A stretch of DNA of 64,000 nucleotides from Rhipicephalus microplus (lineage: Eukaryota; Arthropoda; Arachnida; Ixodida; Ixodidae). Where the stretch lies: contig NC_134700.1 of the NCBI RefSeq assembly GCF_043290135.1, forward strand, positions 241,555,088 to 241,619,087. Reading direction: 5' to 3'. Made by a program: the position numbers and the translations under genes. This document shows, piece by piece, positions 62,182 through 64,000 of this stretch. How positions within the stretch are numbered: the first letter of the stretch is position 1; each line of letters starts with the position of its first letter. The notes beneath the pieces are model-generated. The model was not told the DNA's origin. It searched no databases and saw only the letters and a list, made by a program, of their open reading frames with translations.

Positions 62182-62199
62182 CCTATCTATCTATCTATC
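62089..62199 (-). repeat. CTAT (GATA) microsatellite
   Basis: About 27 CTAT units with one ACCT variant near 62180. It lies between the conserved flank and the 147-bp satellite. Confidence 0.96.
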
Positions 62200-62214
62200 C
62201 GCTTACGACTTTTA

Positions 62215-63720
62215 GCTCTCCTGGCCGTTTCGATAATGGTATCGATACCAAACTTGGTATGGCATAACATGACTTTATGAGGAACATATCTGACTAGTCA
62301 CAACATGAAAATCACAACTTGTATGTCAGGAATTTTATGATTTACATGTCATGGCCCTGAAGCTCTTGCGGTGGTTTCGTTTATATGGCATGCTGCAAAA
62401 CTGGTATGGTATGACATGATTACGTAGCGAACACTGAAAATTATGACATGCTTGTCATGTAACAACATGACTACATTCCACGCTCATGATGCGCTCTCGG
62501 CCGTTTCGCTCGCGTCACATATACCAAATTTGGCATTACGATACGTGAATAGATGACGAAGTTATGTGACTGGTGCAAACATGATAATCATGAGTTGCGT
62601 GTCATGTAACAACATGACTACATGCCACACTCATGATGAGCTGCCGGCCGTTTCGCTAGCTTCACTTATACCAACTTCAGTATTACGGAACGTGAATGGA
62701 TAACGAAGGTGTGATACTGGTGCAAACATAATAGTCATGAGATGTGTGCCGTGTGACTACATGACTATTTGCTACGCTCATGATGCGCTCGCGACCGTTT
62801 GACTAGCTTCACAAGTACCAAACTCGGTATTACGCGACGCAAATAGATGACATAGGTAAATAACACATCTAAACATGATAATGACGACATGCGAGTCATG
62901 TAACAACATGACTACATGCCACACTCACGATGCGCTCGCAGCCGTTTGGCTAGCTTCACATATGCCAAATTTGGTATTACGAGACGCCAATGGATGGCGA
63001 AGGTATGTGACTAGTGCAAACATGATAAACATGAGATGCGTGTCATGTGAGAACATGACTATATGCCACACTCAAGGCGCCAATTCATGTCGACGTGACA
63101 CGGTGCGCGAGTCACCGGCGTTCATTTCGTCGCGTCACGCCGGCGTTGCCATGCCAGGCGCCAGTCCTGCAATATACTCGCAGGCGCGCGCCGCGCTGCG
63201 TTGCTTTGACGCATGCACGTTTCAACTTGTCCGACGTCCATCCGTCACGAAAAGAGGGAGACGCAGTGTTGTCTGGGTAACGCACCGGCGTGAAATGCAG
63301 CATGTCGCATTTCGTGCCGGTTCCCGTCGGGCTGCGCCGATGGACGCTGGTCACACCTGGCGCGAGAGTATAGAGTGCTCGCATGTTGCTAACGTAGCGT
63401 CGCTGTGCCCAGCGTGTGCGTGCGTCAATGATACATTGCAGTATATTCGGCCCTTCATGATGTGCTCGCGGCCGTTTTGCTAGCTCCGCGTATACGAAAT
63501 TTGGTCTTACGTGACGTCAATGAAGTATGAAATATATGGCTGGTGCAAACATGATAATCCTGATACGCGTGTCGTGTGAGAACACGAAAACATACCATGC
63601 TCATAGCGTGCTCGTGGCTGTTTTGCTAGCTCAACATCTACTAAACTTGGTATCACAAGACGTGAATAGATGACTAAGGTAAACGACACATCCAAACACG
63701 ATAATCATGACACTTAACTC
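62215..63720. repeat. 147-bp satellite array with one insertion
   Basis: Using the 'ggtattac' anchor after 'ccaaattt', monomers recur at 62256, 62403, 62532, 62679, 62826, 62973, 63503 and 63649. Spacing is 146-147 bp except one 129-bp unit and one interval enlarged by an insertion. Each monomer has 'gatgcgctcgc.gccgttt', 'gctagcttcac', a palindromic 'ccaaatttgg'-type core and 'gtgcaaacatgataatcatga'. Monomers are clearly diverged. Apparent ORFs are repeat-derived. Confidence 0.9.
63075..63454. mobile_element. 380-bp GC-rich insertion in the satellite
   Basis: The satellite unit is interrupted after 'ccacactca' and resumes at 'tcatgatgtgctcgc'. The inserted block starts 'aggcgccaattc' and ends 'attcggccct'. 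Removing 380 bp plus a 3-bp TCA duplication (63072-63074 and 63455-63457) restores a 147-bp period exactly. The ends are only weakly inverted. It is much richer in CpG than the array and non-coding, apart from an ORF that spans array and insert. A small non-autonomous DNA transposon is the best guess. Confidence 0.6.
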
Positions 63721-64000
63721 ATGTACGGCATCATTCACCCCCACCTCATAACGTTGTGCCGATTCTAAAGTGACATATCAACCTTTCTCATTCGTACTTC
63801 GCATATCGTCGATTCGCACTGTACGTGGGATCTGCTATTTTTTTATGATGTGTTAATTGTTTCGTTCAAGCATGCAAACGCAAGGAATCAACCTATCCCT
63901 TCGAACATTGAGCGCACAGTGCAGTAGTTCCGATGGAAACTTTCATGTGACTGTTAGTCAACTTCTTGTGGGGAGTCTATATGGAATGATGAGCCAGGTA
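63721..64000. other. No feature seen at window end
   Basis: Unassigned sequence after the satellite fades out. Confidence 0.4.

Noticed and set aside
62875..63483. 202-codon plus frame
   Set aside because: It spans satellite monomers and the inserted GC-rich block, so it is a junction ORF and not a gene.
62215..63720. CRISPR-like array because of regular repeats
   Set aside because: Repeats are contiguous 147-bp monomers without unique spacers, in a eukaryotic context.

Overview
The window looks like repeat-dense, gene-poor nuclear DNA from a tick, most likely a metastriate tick of the Rhipicephalus type. The main evidence is several copies of a tRNA-derived SINE whose body matches the Ruka family I remember from Rhipicephalus (named from memory, not searched). 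Non-LTR, Penelope-like and Ty3/Gypsy remnants, MITE-like elements and many GATA/GACA microsatellites fit the same picture. I found no convincing host protein-coding gene, rRNA or true tRNA gene. Almost everything recognisable is a mobile element or a tandem repeat.

Layout. 1-5.1 kb: unannotated AT-rich sequence. 5.1-6.7 kb: a composite SINE-like repeat with a Ruka insertion, a GATA/GACA array, and a TACG-rich element with terminal inverted repeats (TIRs). 8.0-8.75 kb: a compact GC-rich unit (TATA box, endonuclease/exonuclease/phosphatase ORF, polyA signal) broken by two in-frame TGA codons. 11.7-12.1 kb: duplicated GACA arrays. 12.5-15.3 kb: decayed RTE-clade retrotransposon (copy A). 16.9-18.1 kb: two MITE-like elements. 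19.4-20.1 kb: second composite repeat. 21.8-23.7 kb: a Gypsy-type integrase region split by a Penelope-like element with a GIY-YIG endonuclease. 23.8-25.0 kb: two SINEs. 28.0-29.3 kb: a CA array and a third composite repeat. 31.8-32.2 kb: minisatellite. 34.5 kb: non-LTR tail remnant. 37.2 kb: Ruka SINE with a 13-bp target-site duplication. 42.7 kb: tandem hairpins. 44.1-45.2 kb: CR1/L2-like remnant. 46.4-49.2 kb: RTE copy B with a 945-codon open frame. 49.4 and 50.7 kb: a tRNA-derived repeat and an RNase H tail remnant. 55-56 kb: a purine-rich tract, then a GC-rich island. 58.6-61.2 kb: MITE-like element with 60-bp repeats, Gypsy gag remnant with a primer-binding site, and a TA array. 62.0-63.7 kb: GATA array joined to a 147-bp satellite that carries a 380-bp insertion.

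The pieces do not form a pathway. They record nested insertion and decay. The observations most worth following are: the small promoter-ORF-polyA nuclease unit; the identical 5' boundary of the two RTE copies, which gives an ORF with no ATG; the family of elements sharing two arms but carrying different tandem-repeat cores; and the 147-bp satellite whose inserted block, once removed, restores the repeat period exactly.

Limits: family names rest on motif recognition by eye. Boundaries are approximate unless a target-site duplication, a TIR or a copy-to-copy comparison is cited. No alignment or database search was possible.
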